Source of the DNA: a candidate division WOR-3 bacterium | Lineage (GTDB): Bacteria > Hydrothermota > Tepidihabitantia > Tepidihabitantales > Tepidihabitantaceae | NCBI GenBank assembly: GCA_013177935.1 | Contig: JABLXZ010000003.1 | Coordinates: 1 to 64,000, forward strand | DNA length: 64,000 bases | Reading direction: 5' to 3' | Shown: in pieces, positions 8,136 through 15,952 of the stretch | Position numbering within the stretch: the stretch's first letter is position 1 | Layout of the letters: every line of letters starts with the position of its first letter | Program-made: the position numbers and the translations under genes | The notes under the pieces: generated by a model | The model's database searches: none | What the model saw: only the letters and a program-made list of their open reading frames with translations | What the model was told of the DNA's origin: nothing

Positions 8136-9152
8136 TTACCCCCTGGGGCTGAACATTGTCCTGAAGTAGATAATGAAGAAGTAAACCGCCCAGAGGAGGG
8201 TGCCGATAATTATCAATCCGCCAAGGGTTAAAATTATACCTGCAGCAACGCGCAACCAGGGTCCACCTTTTTTAACCGCGATGAGCTGGCTGAAGATGGG
8301 TTCGGGTTCTTCTTCTATCAGGCTTAAGCCCTGTTTTAGCGCCGCAACAACTTCGCTTGCCCTGCCAAACAGGGTGATTTCTTCTTCCATTGCCGGTGGT
8401 TTGAATCCGCATTTCGGGCAGACAGGAAACTCCTGACTAAGTTTGCCCTGATATGCCCAGCCGGCAATAAGCGGTTTGTTGTCTTCACTTATTTCAAGGT
8501 AAAAGGGTTCAGGCAGGGTGATTTTGGTCGGGTTGAGCGGTTCGTCACAGCGTGGGCAGTGAAACGGGCGGCGGATTTTGACCTCGGCGCGGACAGCTTC
8601 GTTTATCTCTTCGGGCAGGAGCGCCTCCGGAAAAAGGCGGACCAGTACTTCGGCACCGGTGCTGGAGATGCCTTTGCCAATCAGCAGCCAGATTTTGTTC
8701 AGTTCCGGACTGGTATCGGGCAGTTGTTTAAGCCGGCGCTGGCGTTCGAGGTTGAGTACCTGTTCGCGGCGGCGTCTGAGCGTGCGCCAGATTTCAACTT
8801 CAAAGTTTGCCACCGCTTTTCTGCCGAACTTACGCTCGGATAGCGCCTCTTTCAGTTCCGGGTTTTTCTCCCGGTTTTTCGGCTCAAGCCAGAGCAAAAA
8901 CAGTTTGATTTCGTGCAGGGCGCTGCGGTCAAAAAAGAAAACTACGGGCCAGAGAAAGAGGTAAAGCGGCAGGCGAAAGACCGTGGCGGCGATGTCAAGG
9001 AACAGTTCATCGGGGTTGTGAAACTCGCCCCGGATGAAGAACTGGCTTAAGTGGTAAAGGACGGTGACAAGGATGCCGATTGATAGCCAGATGTTGATCA
9101 GGGGAATAACGATGGCATAGAGCAGACTCATTGGTGCGCCGCCGTAAGGCAT
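8136..9152 (-). CDS. Membrane protein with zinc-ribbon insert
   Basis: A 338-residue protein I cannot name. Two hydrophobic segments lie near the N terminus (about 8-33 and 48-70) and one near the C terminus (about 305-332). Between them is a soluble domain with two CxxC pairs, CPRCDEP and CPKCGFKP, about 50 residues apart, which should form a zinc ribbon. The sequence before the ribbon is charged (EKNPELKEALSERKFGRKA). The start is supported by AGGAG and a promoter at 9168-9196. Its base composition is like the chromosomal core, not like the A/T-rich neighbours, so it may be resident rather than part of the island. Confidence 0.75.
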   Translation of the reverse strand: MPYGGAPMSLLYAIVIPLINIWLSIGILVTVLYHLSQFFIRGEFHNPDELFLDIAATVFRLPLYLFLWPVVFFFDRSALHEIKLFLLWLEPKNREKNPELKEALSERKFGRKAVANFEVEIWRTLRRRREQVLNLERQRRLKQLPDTSPELNKIWLLIGKGISSTGAEVLVRLFPEALLPEEINEAVRAEVKIRRPFHCPRCDEPLNPTKITLPEPFYLEISEDNKPLIAGWAYQGKLSQEFPVCPKCGFKPPAMEEEITLFGRASEVVAALKQGLSLIEEEPEPIFSQLIAVKKGGPWLRVAAGIILTLGGLIIIGTLLWAVYFFIIYFRTMFSPRG

Positions 9153-9167
9153 CTTTACTCCTGATTA

Positions 9168-9196
9168 AAGATATGCCCTTGGCAACACAAAGTCAA
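9168..9196 (-). promoter_or_regulatory. Promoter of zinc-ribbon membrane protein gene
   Basis: Minus strand TTGACT (9191-9196), 17-nt spacer, TATCTT (9168-9173), then AGGAG before the ATG at 9152. Confidence 0.6.
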
Positions 9197-9227
9197 CAAC
9201 ACCGGTTGGCTATGTGTGGCACAAAAC

Positions 9228-9256
9228 TTGACAAAAGGGGGGATTGATGGTAAAAA
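9228..9256 (+). promoter_or_regulatory. Candidate promoter of the Dam-HerA-NurA operon
   Basis: TTGACA (9228-9233), 17-nt spacer, TAAAAA (9251-9256). It lies 13 nt before the ATG of a 66-codon ORF and about 210 nt before the methyltransferase. It is divergent from the 9168-9196 promoter. Confidence 0.5.
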
Positions 9257-9269
9257 TGGAATGTAAAGG

Positions 9270-9470
9270 ATGAAGTTGGTGACAAGTAAAGAGCCGTTAG
9301 TTGCCAAATACTCCATTGTTGTGCCAGACCACAGAAAGCAGTTCTGTTTATGGGCTACCTTACTCTGTGCATCACAGCAGTTTTTGCAAATTACCGTCGG
9401 CATATGCTTTTATGCTGAAGGTATTATCCGCAACGCCGTGCCAAGTAAAATTAAGGTAAGTGTTAAATGA
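9270..9470 (+). CDS. Possible small first gene of the Dam-HerA-NurA operon
   Basis: A 66-codon ORF (starting MKLVTSKEPLVAKYS) lying 13 nt after a promoter-like sequence. Its TGA stop overlaps the ATG of the methyltransferase in an ATGA arrangement, the same coupling as between the next two genes. The product is unrecognised: mildly basic, with a hydrophobic cysteine-containing middle (residues 26-50). A 249-nt minus-strand frame overlaps most of it, so the coding claim rests only on promoter position and the stop/start overlap. It could be a leader peptide, a small regulator or chance. Confidence 0.35.
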   Translation: MKLVTSKEPLVAKYSIVVPDHRKQFCLWATLLCASQQFLQITVGICFYAEGIIRNAVPSKIKVSVK

Positions 9471-10294
9471 GCCCCCAAAATATCAGTTTTATCCGATATC
9501 CCGGCGGGAAACAAAGGATTTTAAACTATATAATCCCTTATTTGCCCTCAAGGAATATGATTAAAAGGAGATTTATAGAACCATTTTTAGGTAGTGGGGC
9601 GGTATTTTTTGCATTAAACCCGAAGCGTGCTTTATTGGCAGATATTAACCGAGAACTCATTGCGCTGTATCGTGGAATACGTCGTTTTCCATTGAGAGTC
9701 TGGAAAATATACAGGAGTTTCCCCAAAACTAAAAAAGCATATTACAAAATTCGGTCAATCCGGTGCAGTGAAAGTGACTTGGCATTTATGGCAGCCAGAA
9801 TTCTTTATTTAAACAGAACTTGTTTTAAGGGGATGTGGAGGCAAAACGCAAACGGTGAATTTAATGTTGGGTATGGTGGAGAAGACAGACGGTGGGCAAT
9901 CAACCAAGCAGTTTTAAGAGGGGTTTCCGCTAGATTAAAAAACGCAATCTTAAAACACAGTGATTTTGAGAAAGTCATAGACGAAGGGGAAAAAGGAGAT
10001 TTTATTTTTGCTGATCCACCATACAAACCAGGAGAACGAGAGCTGTCTCATTCCCATTATGTATATAGCAAATTTGACTTTTCAGAATATCAAAGGCTGG
10101 CAAAAGCTTTGAGCAGAGCATCAAAGAGAGGTGTAAAATGGGCATTGACTATTTCATCTCATCCTGATATATTGAACTTATTTGATGGAAATTATATTAC
10201 ACCTCTACCCAAAGGAACAGGAAAAAAGCCTGGCATTTTAACAAATAATTCAGGGGAGGTTCTAATTCTAAATTACAAGGAGGTACTTCAATGA
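9467..10294 (+). CDS. Dam-type (D12 class) DNA adenine N6-methyltransferase
   Basis: A 275-residue alpha-class DNA methyltransferase. RYPGGKQR near residue 11 and EPFLGSGAVFF near 38 form the SAM-binding region; the catalytic DPPY is at 183-186, followed by the ending SGEVLILNY typical of D12 proteins. The order motif I, target recognition, motif IV is that of Dam, DpnII and EcoRV methylases, so the product should be N6-methyladenine. The target cannot be read from sequence. Its ATG shares an ATGA overlap with the small ORF before it, and its own stop overlaps the HerA start by 4 nt. It is A/T-rich relative to the window and is probably the self-marking arm of a defence operon. Confidence 0.92.
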   Translation: MSPQNISFIRYPGGKQRILNYIIPYLPSRNMIKRRFIEPFLGSGAVFFALNPKRALLADINRELIALYRGIRRFPLRVWKIYRSFPKTKKAYYKIRSIRCSESDLAFMAARILYLNRTCFKGMWRQNANGEFNVGYGGEDRRWAINQAVLRGVSARLKNAILKHSDFEKVIDEGEKGDFIFADPPYKPGERELSHSHYVYSKFDFSEYQRLAKALSRASKRGVKWALTISSHPDILNLFDGNYITPLPKGTGKKPGILTNNSGEVLILNYKEVLQ

Positions 10295-12258
10295 AAGATT
10301 TCTTTGAAAAAGCAGCAATGCAAAATCACCCACTTAGGGTTTTGCAAGAATTCCTTAAACAGGAAAAAGATAACGAACAAGCAAAAAGATACGATGCTAT
10401 GCGTTTCGTTGGATATGTTCTTGAAATTGGATATGATACAGTAACAATTATAACTTCTGACCCCTTCAAGATTGCCGTGGGGGGAGTGCCTCGAAATTCT
10501 TTACTTATTATGGTGCCAGCTAATTATGATACATTACCGGCACATTTTACATTGTTACGGGTTTTAGAAGCGGCACCTACTCCACTTACCAAAGAAGTCC
10601 AGCAGACATATTTTGAATTACAGAAAAAATCAATGCCAGAACTCGATGTTTTCACTCAGAGCGAATTACAATGGGGAGCGCTTAAGTCCGCAGTCCTTGG
10701 TATGTTTTACCCTCATCCCGAAAAATCGGATGCAATAGAATTCTCGGGTGATTTAAGTAATTTCGTTAGTGCACATAAATATCGGGTTTATGCACCTAAT
10801 GATGAATTATTGAATCTGATGATCAATTCAATGGTCCCTAAAGATAACCGCTTTCTTTTAGGAGAATTGCGACTGACAGAGTGCAGGTTGCCCTTACCCA
10901 ATAAGCCTTTACCCAAAGTACCTGTTTATGTCTCAGCCAGGGATTTTATGGGTACGCGCACAGCAATGTTCGGTAAGACACGATTAGGGAAAAGTAATGT
11001 GGTTAAATTGATTGCACAGAGCTTAATTGAGACGACAAAGAAAACAAAAAATGTGGGGCAACTCATATTTGACATCAATGGTGAGTATGCTAACGATAAT
11101 CCACAGGACAACAGTTTTTCTTTAAGAAGTGCATATCATGACAGGTGTGTAGTTTATGCTTTAACACAAAAACCAGGGACGCAATCACGTCCCTTAAAGC
11201 TCAATTTTTATGAACATCCAGATCGTTCACACAGAGTATTGGCTGATTTACTGCAGGCCGAAGGACGTAATTCTATTTATGTGAAAGCTTTTTTAGGGGC
11301 GGAAATTCCTTCTCTTGAGCTATTAAATACAATTGCCGACCACGGCGAAAGAAAAAGGGCGGAACGAAGGATTTTAATGTATTGGGCTGTTCTCAAAAAA
11401 GCCGGATTTGATGTTAATGAGCGTGCTCTTTCAGACAAGTTGAGATTTGACCCGGGTTACAGTCAAAATCTCCGATCCCTCATTTGGAAGAGGCAAACTC
11501 CTCCTCGTATCAATTCGTTATCATCGCTTGTCGAAGAGTTCGACATGATAGCAAAATTTATAAGGGAGGAACCAAATCATGTCGCACTAAGATCTTCAGG
11601 GAGTGGTGAAACTTTGTTCAGACCCGATGACCAAGCAATTCTCAATTTTCTTAATCCATCAGCCGGTGCAGGACCTGCAATGATTCAACGCTTTCGCATT
11701 TATCACGACAGGAATGCAGGTGATTTTTCCAAAGAAATAATCAAGTTATTAGACGAGGGGTTTACAGTTATTTTGGATCTCAGTAACGCAAATCCCGAAG
11801 TAATGAATTACTTTTCCGAAGAGTTATCAGCAGCTGTTTTCGTGCATCAGGTTGATAAATTCTCAAATAATCAGTTAGAGAATCATTTCATCCAACTATA
11901 TTTTGAGGAAGCACATAACCTATTCCCTCTTTCGGGAGACGTTACCACAATTTATAGTCGTTTAGCAAAAGAAGGCGCAAAATATCATATTGGAATGGTG
12001 TATTCCACTCAGTCCCCAACAACCATCAATAAAGACCTATTGGCACAAACCGAGAATTTTTTTGTTGCCCATTTGGCATCTCAAGATGATGTTAATATGC
12101 TTGCTAAGGTAAACATTGCATACGAGAGCCTAAAATATGATATCCTTCAAGCAAAAACGGTAGGCTACATTAGAATGCTAACTCGCTCACATCGTTTCGT
12201 TGTATCTTTCCAAGCAAGGAAATTTGAACCGCCAAATTTAAACGTAAAGGGAAAATAG
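10291..12258 (+). CDS. HerA-like DNA translocase/ATPase
   Basis: A 655-residue HerA/FtsK-superfamily ATPase. A beta-rich N-terminal region (about 35-215, the position of the HAS-barrel) precedes Walker A GKTRLGKS (228-235). FDINGEYAND follows as the HerA-type switch segment, then a helical insert, the Walker B/glutamate motif YFEEAHNLFP (EEAH 539-542) and the sensor STQSPTTINKDLL. HerA hexamers pump duplex DNA and work with NurA nuclease, which is encoded right after it. It overlaps the methyltransferase by 4 nt and the nuclease starts 1 nt later, so all three should be made in fixed proportion. Linking HerA to a DNA methylase suggests restriction rather than end resection in recombination (inference). 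Confidence 0.88.
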   Translation: MKDFFEKAAMQNHPLRVLQEFLKQEKDNEQAKRYDAMRFVGYVLEIGYDTVTIITSDPFKIAVGGVPRNSLLIMVPANYDTLPAHFTLLRVLEAAPTPLTKEVQQTYFELQKKSMPELDVFTQSELQWGALKSAVLGMFYPHPEKSDAIEFSGDLSNFVSAHKYRVYAPNDELLNLMINSMVPKDNRFLLGELRLTECRLPLPNKPLPKVPVYVSARDFMGTRTAMFGKTRLGKSNVVKLIAQSLIETTKKTKNVGQLIFDINGEYANDNPQDNSFSLRSAYHDRCVVYALTQKPGTQSRPLKLNFYEHPDRSHRVLADLLQAEGRNSIYVKAFLGAEIPSLELLNTIADHGERKRAERRILMYWAVLKKAGFDVNERALSDKLRFDPGYSQNLRSLIWKRQTPPRINSLSSLVEEFDMIAKFIREEPNHVALRSSGSGETLFRPDDQAILNFLNPSAGAGPAMIQRFRIYHDRNAGDFSKEIIKLLDEGFTVILDLSNANPEVMNYFSEELSAAVFVHQVDKFSNNQLENHFIQLYFEEAHNLFPLSGDVTTIYSRLAKEGAKYHIGMVYSTQSPTTINKDLLAQTENFFVAHLASQDDVNMLAKVNIAYESLKYDILQAKTVGYIRMLTRSHRFVVSFQARKFEPPNLNVKGK

Positions 12259-12259
12259 A

Positions 12260-13564
12260 ATGCCTTACAAGGCCGGAGCACGCTTGCCTGGTGAGAGATC
12301 TAGTCGTCTTGGTCATCTTGAAGTTCTTAAAAGTGAACTTGTCAATGAGTTGGTTAAGAATTTTCAAGAGAGCCCGATAAGTATGATAAAAACAAAACCT
12401 AATTGGGAACCAATTCCAGTAAATGGAAAACCACTTACTATAGTTTTCGGTATTGATGGTTCGATACAACCTATCGAGTCGGAAACGCCGCCTTTTAAAA
12501 GGCTTGCTTTTGTGAAAACTGCGTTGTTAAGAATTGATCACTTCGCACTTTCTAAAATTGATAAAGAGTATCCCCATCCGTTTGCATTACGTGATATACT
12601 TCGTGATTCGGCATTATACCACGCAACGGTTTTCCCTTTAAGGCACGTTTCCGTTTCCGGTCAAAATACATATCACGCAATAAGAAGGATTATTTTTGAT
12701 TCATTAAAAGACAAATCTTTAGATGGCGAACCGATGGAAACGCTTAAATGGATTGCATATGAAAAATGGGATGGGAAGCAGAAACAATTACCTCTTTTTG
12801 AATGTCCTCATTGTGAAAAAACCGTTGCTACGCTCCCATATGATGCGGAGACTGGTAAATGCCCCCAATGCAATGGTGAGCTATTTTTAACAGATATGCT
12901 CGGTTTTCATCAGGAAATGGCTCCGGATTCTGCTCCAGATACTATTGCAACGGCTTACATGAGTATTCATGAAGTTTTATTGCTATTTACAGGCATTCGA
13001 TACTATTGGGGGAAAAATAAGGACGTTCTTACTAAATGTCTCTTTGTAAAAGATGGCCCCCTTGCAATTCGTGCCCAATATTCAAAGCTTGTAGCGCCTA
13101 TTCGTCGATTTCTTTCGTTTGCAAGAGACCAAGGTTATCCAGTACATATAATTGGACAGGAAAAATCAGGAAGGTTTTACGAGCACTTAGAACTCATAGG
13201 GAGAAATGCACCAGACGGAAGTATCTTTATACCGGGTGACAAATATATAAAAGAAGAAATTCAGCAAAGACCTAATACGGGGGCTCCATATGGTAAAGAT
13301 ACAAATTATGGGGCAAAGGTTTTTGTTAAACTCAGTAACTATCATCAAATGGTATTAAATATTCCTACGGGTGAATTTACTCAAAATCCCAAAATCTCTC
13401 ATTTAATTGGCGCTAGTAACATTTTTGCTACCCTGCCAACCATTTTGAGCCAACGATTTGAAGGAGCCCTTTTACCCGTTGAACTTGCACACGGTATTGC
13501 TTCTCTTTCTACTTACCCCTCAGCACAAATTCTTACAATTTTTGCAGAAGCAGGAAGTGTTTAG
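12260..13564 (+). CDS. NurA-like nuclease with zinc-ribbon insertion
   Basis: A 434-residue protein directly after HerA. FGIDGSIQ (D66) fits the first metal-binding motif of NurA, LFVKDGPLAI (D265) the second, followed by HIIGQEKSGRFYEHL and the C-terminal LPVELAHGIASLS region, in the order expected for NurA. An inserted zinc ribbon (Cys182, 185, 201, 204) is not something I associate with ordinary NurA and could sense a DNA end or partner. NurA is a 5'-3' exonuclease/endonuclease stimulated by HerA. The assignment rests on gene order plus short motifs. No signal or membrane segment is seen. A gap of 160 nt follows, with only a weak A/T-rich palindrome. Confidence 0.7.
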   Translation: MPYKAGARLPGERSSRLGHLEVLKSELVNELVKNFQESPISMIKTKPNWEPIPVNGKPLTIVFGIDGSIQPIESETPPFKRLAFVKTALLRIDHFALSKIDKEYPHPFALRDILRDSALYHATVFPLRHVSVSGQNTYHAIRRIIFDSLKDKSLDGEPMETLKWIAYEKWDGKQKQLPLFECPHCEKTVATLPYDAETGKCPQCNGELFLTDMLGFHQEMAPDSAPDTIATAYMSIHEVLLLFTGIRYYWGKNKDVLTKCLFVKDGPLAIRAQYSKLVAPIRRFLSFARDQGYPVHIIGQEKSGRFYEHLELIGRNAPDGSIFIPGDKYIKEEIQQRPNTGAPYGKDTNYGAKVFVKLSNYHQMVLNIPTGEFTQNPKISHLIGASNIFATLPTILSQRFEGALLPVELAHGIASLSTYPSAQILTIFAEAGSV

Positions 13565-13724
13565 GTTCACTGGCATGAATATCTATAACTTATACTCGGA
13601 CCGTAAGTTGTTTTCTCATGTTAAGCGCACATGAAATCACGAAATTTCGTATCGTACACCATCTACCCCACTTGTCTTTGGCAGGGGTTTTAGGCTGGAA
13701 ATATCTAAAAATAAGGAGGAATGA

Positions 13725-14309
13725 ATGAAGACACAGGAAACAGTTCGGGAAAAGATAGTCGGGACTTTTGCTGAATGGGCGGCGGTTTCCGCAACAAGGT
13801 CAGGTTGTCCCATTAAAAAAACGGAGAAGGTTTACGATCTTATCAACATCCCCAATTATGAAGAGATTCTCGACAAGCGCATTACTCGAAAAAAGTTCGA
13901 TAATTGGCATAAGGAGAGTGCCGAAAAGATTGTCCGAAAAGCTCGCCAGAAATTCAATATAAGGTTGTCATTCGGATGGGCGGCGAAATTGATAAATGTG
14001 TATCTGAAAACCCGTGTCTATATAGGTGGTGAAGGTCGCCGCGATTTGGTCAAATGGATTCATCCGCCGATTGATAACGGACTCTTTGAAGGTATCAAGG
14101 AAAAATATGGTGAAAACGATGTAATTATGGGAGAAAAAAATAGGGTCAAGGCTATCAAAGATATAGGGTATGAGGACTATAAAGAAATTATAAAATACTT
14201 CCGCAGTATTGCCAAAGCAGAAAAACGATATTCCTGTCCAATAGAAATTGAAGAGTTGTGGCAATGGCCCAATATAAACAGGTCTAAAAAACGGAAAGTA
14301 AAAAAGTAG
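13725..14309 (+). CDS. Small basic hypothetical protein at right edge of island
   Basis: A 194-residue protein with a strong ribosome site (AAGGAGGAATGA before the ATG). It is highly basic, with a C-terminal tail SKKRKVKK. The segment LSFGWAAKLINVYLKTRVYI (residues about 80-100) and the later EIEELWQWPN stand out; similar FGxAxKLINxxLK patterns occur in small uncharacterised proteins that I recall from accessory regions, but I cannot name a family. It is codirectional with Dam-HerA-NurA, 160 nt downstream, and convergent with glyQ. Nucleic-acid binding is plausible from charge only. Confidence 0.7.
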   Translation: MKTQETVREKIVGTFAEWAAVSATRSGCPIKKTEKVYDLINIPNYEEILDKRITRKKFDNWHKESAEKIVRKARQKFNIRLSFGWAAKLINVYLKTRVYIGGEGRRDLVKWIHPPIDNGLFEGIKEKYGENDVIMGEKNRVKAIKDIGYEDYKEIIKYFRSIAKAEKRYSCPIEIEELWQWPNINRSKKRKVKK

Positions 14310-14350
14310 TATTAAATCCTGTTAAGGGAATTTACGCAGTTAACCGGTTG

Positions 14351-15223
14351 TTAACCTTCGGTGCTTTCCGGTTCGGCTTTTTTGAGGTAGGTGGTGGCGG
14401 CGAGGCGGGCAAGGCGCCGGACCCGGGCGATGTAGTTCTGTCGTTCGGAGACGCTGATGGCGCCCCGTGCTTCGAGGATGTTGAAGTAGTGGGAGCATTT
14501 TATGACGCAGTCGTAACCGGGATAGACAAGCCCGAGTTTGAGGAGCCTTTGTGCCTCAGCCTCAAAGCGGTCAAAGAGGAGGCGATGCAGTTCAATGTCC
14601 GCTTCTTCAAAGTTGTATTTTGAGAACTCTTCTTCGTTCTGGCGATAGACATCGCCCCAGGTGAGATGGTCGTTCCAGCGGACATCAAAGATGGAGTTGA
14701 CATTCTGGATGAACATCGCAATCCGTTCCAAGCCATAGGTCAGTTCGACCGGGATGATTTTGAGGTCGATTGAGCCGCACTGCTGGAAGTAGGTGAACTG
14801 GGTGATTTCAATGCCGTTGAGTTCGACCTGCCAGCCCAGACCCCAGGCACCCAAAGTGGGTGATTCCCAGTCGTCTTCGGTGAAGCGGATGTCGTTTTTC
14901 TTTAGGTCGATGTTGATTGCCTCAAGGCTTTTGAGGTAGCGGTCCTGGACATCGCTGGGTGCCGGTTTGAGTATTACCTGGAGTTGCCAGAACTGCTGGA
15001 CCCGTAAGGGGTTCTGGGCGTATCTGCCGTCGCGCGGTCTTTTGGACGGTTCGCAATAAACAACATTCCAGGGTTTGGAGTCCAGAACGCGCAGGAAGGT
15101 TGCCGGGTTGAAGGTGCCGGCACCGACTTCGGAGTTGTAGGGCGAGAGAATCGCACAGCCCTGTTCTGCCCAGTAGTTCTGGAGCCGAAGGATGATTTCC
15201 TGGAAGGTGAGAGGCGCGGACAT
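14351..15223 (-). CDS. glyQ: Glycyl-tRNA synthetase alpha subunit
   Basis: The catalytic alpha chain of the bacterial alpha2beta2 glycyl-tRNA synthetase, 290 residues, close to the usual length. The conserved opening [35 protein letters not shown] and the class II motif region [14 protein letters not shown] are clear. It starts 1 nt after the stop of the HD gene without its own ribosome site, so translation is probably coupled. The beta subunit gene (glyS), often next in the operon, is not here: downstream DNA is the accessory island on the opposite strand. glyS must be elsewhere, or the island separated the two. Confidence 0.96.
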   Translation of the reverse strand: MSAPLTFQEIILRLQNYWAEQGCAILSPYNSEVGAGTFNPATFLRVLDSKPWNVVYCEPSKRPRDGRYAQNPLRVQQFWQLQVILKPAPSDVQDRYLKSLEAINIDLKKNDIRFTEDDWESPTLGAWGLGWQVELNGIEITQFTYFQQCGSIDLKIIPVELTYGLERIAMFIQNVNSIFDVRWNDHLTWGDVYRQNEEEFSKYNFEEADIELHRLLFDRFEAEAQRLLKLGLVYPGYDCVIKCSHYFNILEARGAISVSERQNYIARVRRLARLAATTYLKKAEPESTEG

Positions 15224-15224
15224 T

Positions 15225-15770
15225 TTATAGCCCGAGCTGGCCCGCGATGCATTGCATCGCCTGGAGGCAGATGGTTAAGAACTCTTCAAGGGATAAGCCG
15301 AGTTCGGAGCAGGTTTGAATCTGTTCGCGGTTGGCGCCGGCAGCGAACCGTTTGTCTTTGAAGCGGCGCAGGATGAAGTCGGTGTCAACATTGGCGAGTT
15401 TTTTGGTCGGGTGCATCAGGGCGGCGGCAACGATTAAACCGGTTACCGGGTCGGTAGCGACAATCGCTTTATCAAGCAAAGAGACTGCGGGCACATTGCC
15501 GGAATGGGCTTTTACCGCCTGGACGATTTCAGGGTCAACGCCATGGTTGGCAAGGGTCTGGGCGGCAACAAGGGAATGACTGGTGGGGTCGTCTTTGGTC
15601 TGTTCGTAGTCAAGGTCGTGCAGGAGTCCAGCAAGCCCCCACTTTTCTTCGTCCTGGTTCAGACGCCGGGCAAGGGCGCGCAGGCAGGCTTCAGTGGCAA
15701 GCATATGCTTGATTAAGTTCTGGTTCTTCACCGAACTGGTTACCAGGTTCCAGGCGGTTTCGCGGTCCAA
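15225..15770 (-). CDS. HD-domain hydrolase
   Basis: A 181-residue HD-superfamily metal-dependent phosphohydrolase. LLHDLDYEQ gives the HD pair; the nearby His in [10 protein letters not shown] and the later KAHSG and TDPVTG supply the other metal ligands. It belongs to the short HDIG-like proteins often annotated as phosphohydrolases of unknown substrate. The start is TTG with GGAGG 5 nt upstream and a consensus promoter (15792-15819). It is cotranscribed with glyQ. The substrate is unknown. Confidence 0.85.
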   Translation of the reverse strand: MDRETAWNLVTSSVKNQNLIKHMLATEACLRALARRLNQDEEKWGLAGLLHDLDYEQTKDDPTSHSLVAAQTLANHGVDPEIVQAVKAHSGNVPAVSLLDKAIVATDPVTGLIVAAALMHPTKKLANVDTDFILRRFKDKRFAAGANREQIQTCSELGLSLEEFLTICLQAMQCIAGQLGL

Positions 15771-15791
15771 GATTTCCTCCTTTTTATTTAG

Positions 15792-15819
15792 ATTATATTG
15801 GTTGCGGTGCGAGTGTCAA
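15792..15819 (-). promoter_or_regulatory. Consensus promoter of HD gene-glyQ operon
   Basis: Minus strand TTGACA (15814-15819), 16-nt spacer, TATAAT (15792-15797): a perfect consensus, followed by AAAGGAGG and the TTG start at 15770. It is back to back with the tRNA promoter. Confidence 0.85.
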
Positions 15820-15830
15820 TTGTGCGTATG

Positions 15831-15858
15831 TTGACAGGGGGAAAGTTTGTATTATTAT
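15831..15858 (+). promoter_or_regulatory. Promoter of tRNA-Asp
   Basis: TTGACA (15831-15836), 16-nt spacer, TATTAT (15853-15858), 9 nt before the mature tRNA 5' end. Confidence 0.8.
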
Positions 15859-15867
15859 TACCTATAC

Positions 15868-15943
15868 GGGCCCGTAGTGTAGCCTGGTTTAACACGTCGC
15901 CCTGTCACGGCGAAGATCGCCAGTTCAAATCTGGTCGGGCCCG
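15868..15943 (+). tRNA. tRNA-Asp (anticodon GTC)
   Basis: A complete cloverleaf can be drawn: acceptor GGGCCCG/CGGGCCC, D arm GTGT/ACAC, anticodon arm TCGCC-CTGTCAC-GGCGA with GTC at 15904-15906, and T arm GCCAG-TTCAAAT-CTGGT. The discriminator is G at 15943, as expected for Asp. CCA is not encoded and must be added. A protein gene begins only 9 nt after the 3' end. Confidence 0.96.
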
Positions 15944-15952
15944 CTTGATTTT

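Noticed and set aside
9155-9403. 82-codon minus-strand frame starting MPTVICKNCC
   Set aside because: The CxxCC start is suggestive, but there is no ribosome site, and it overlaps the promoter of the zinc-ribbon gene and the better placed plus-strand small ORF.
14339-14355. GTTAAC...GTTAAC palindrome between the island and glyQ as a terminator or attachment site
   Set aside because: Only 6 bp, no T-run and no second copy at the other island border; not enough to call.
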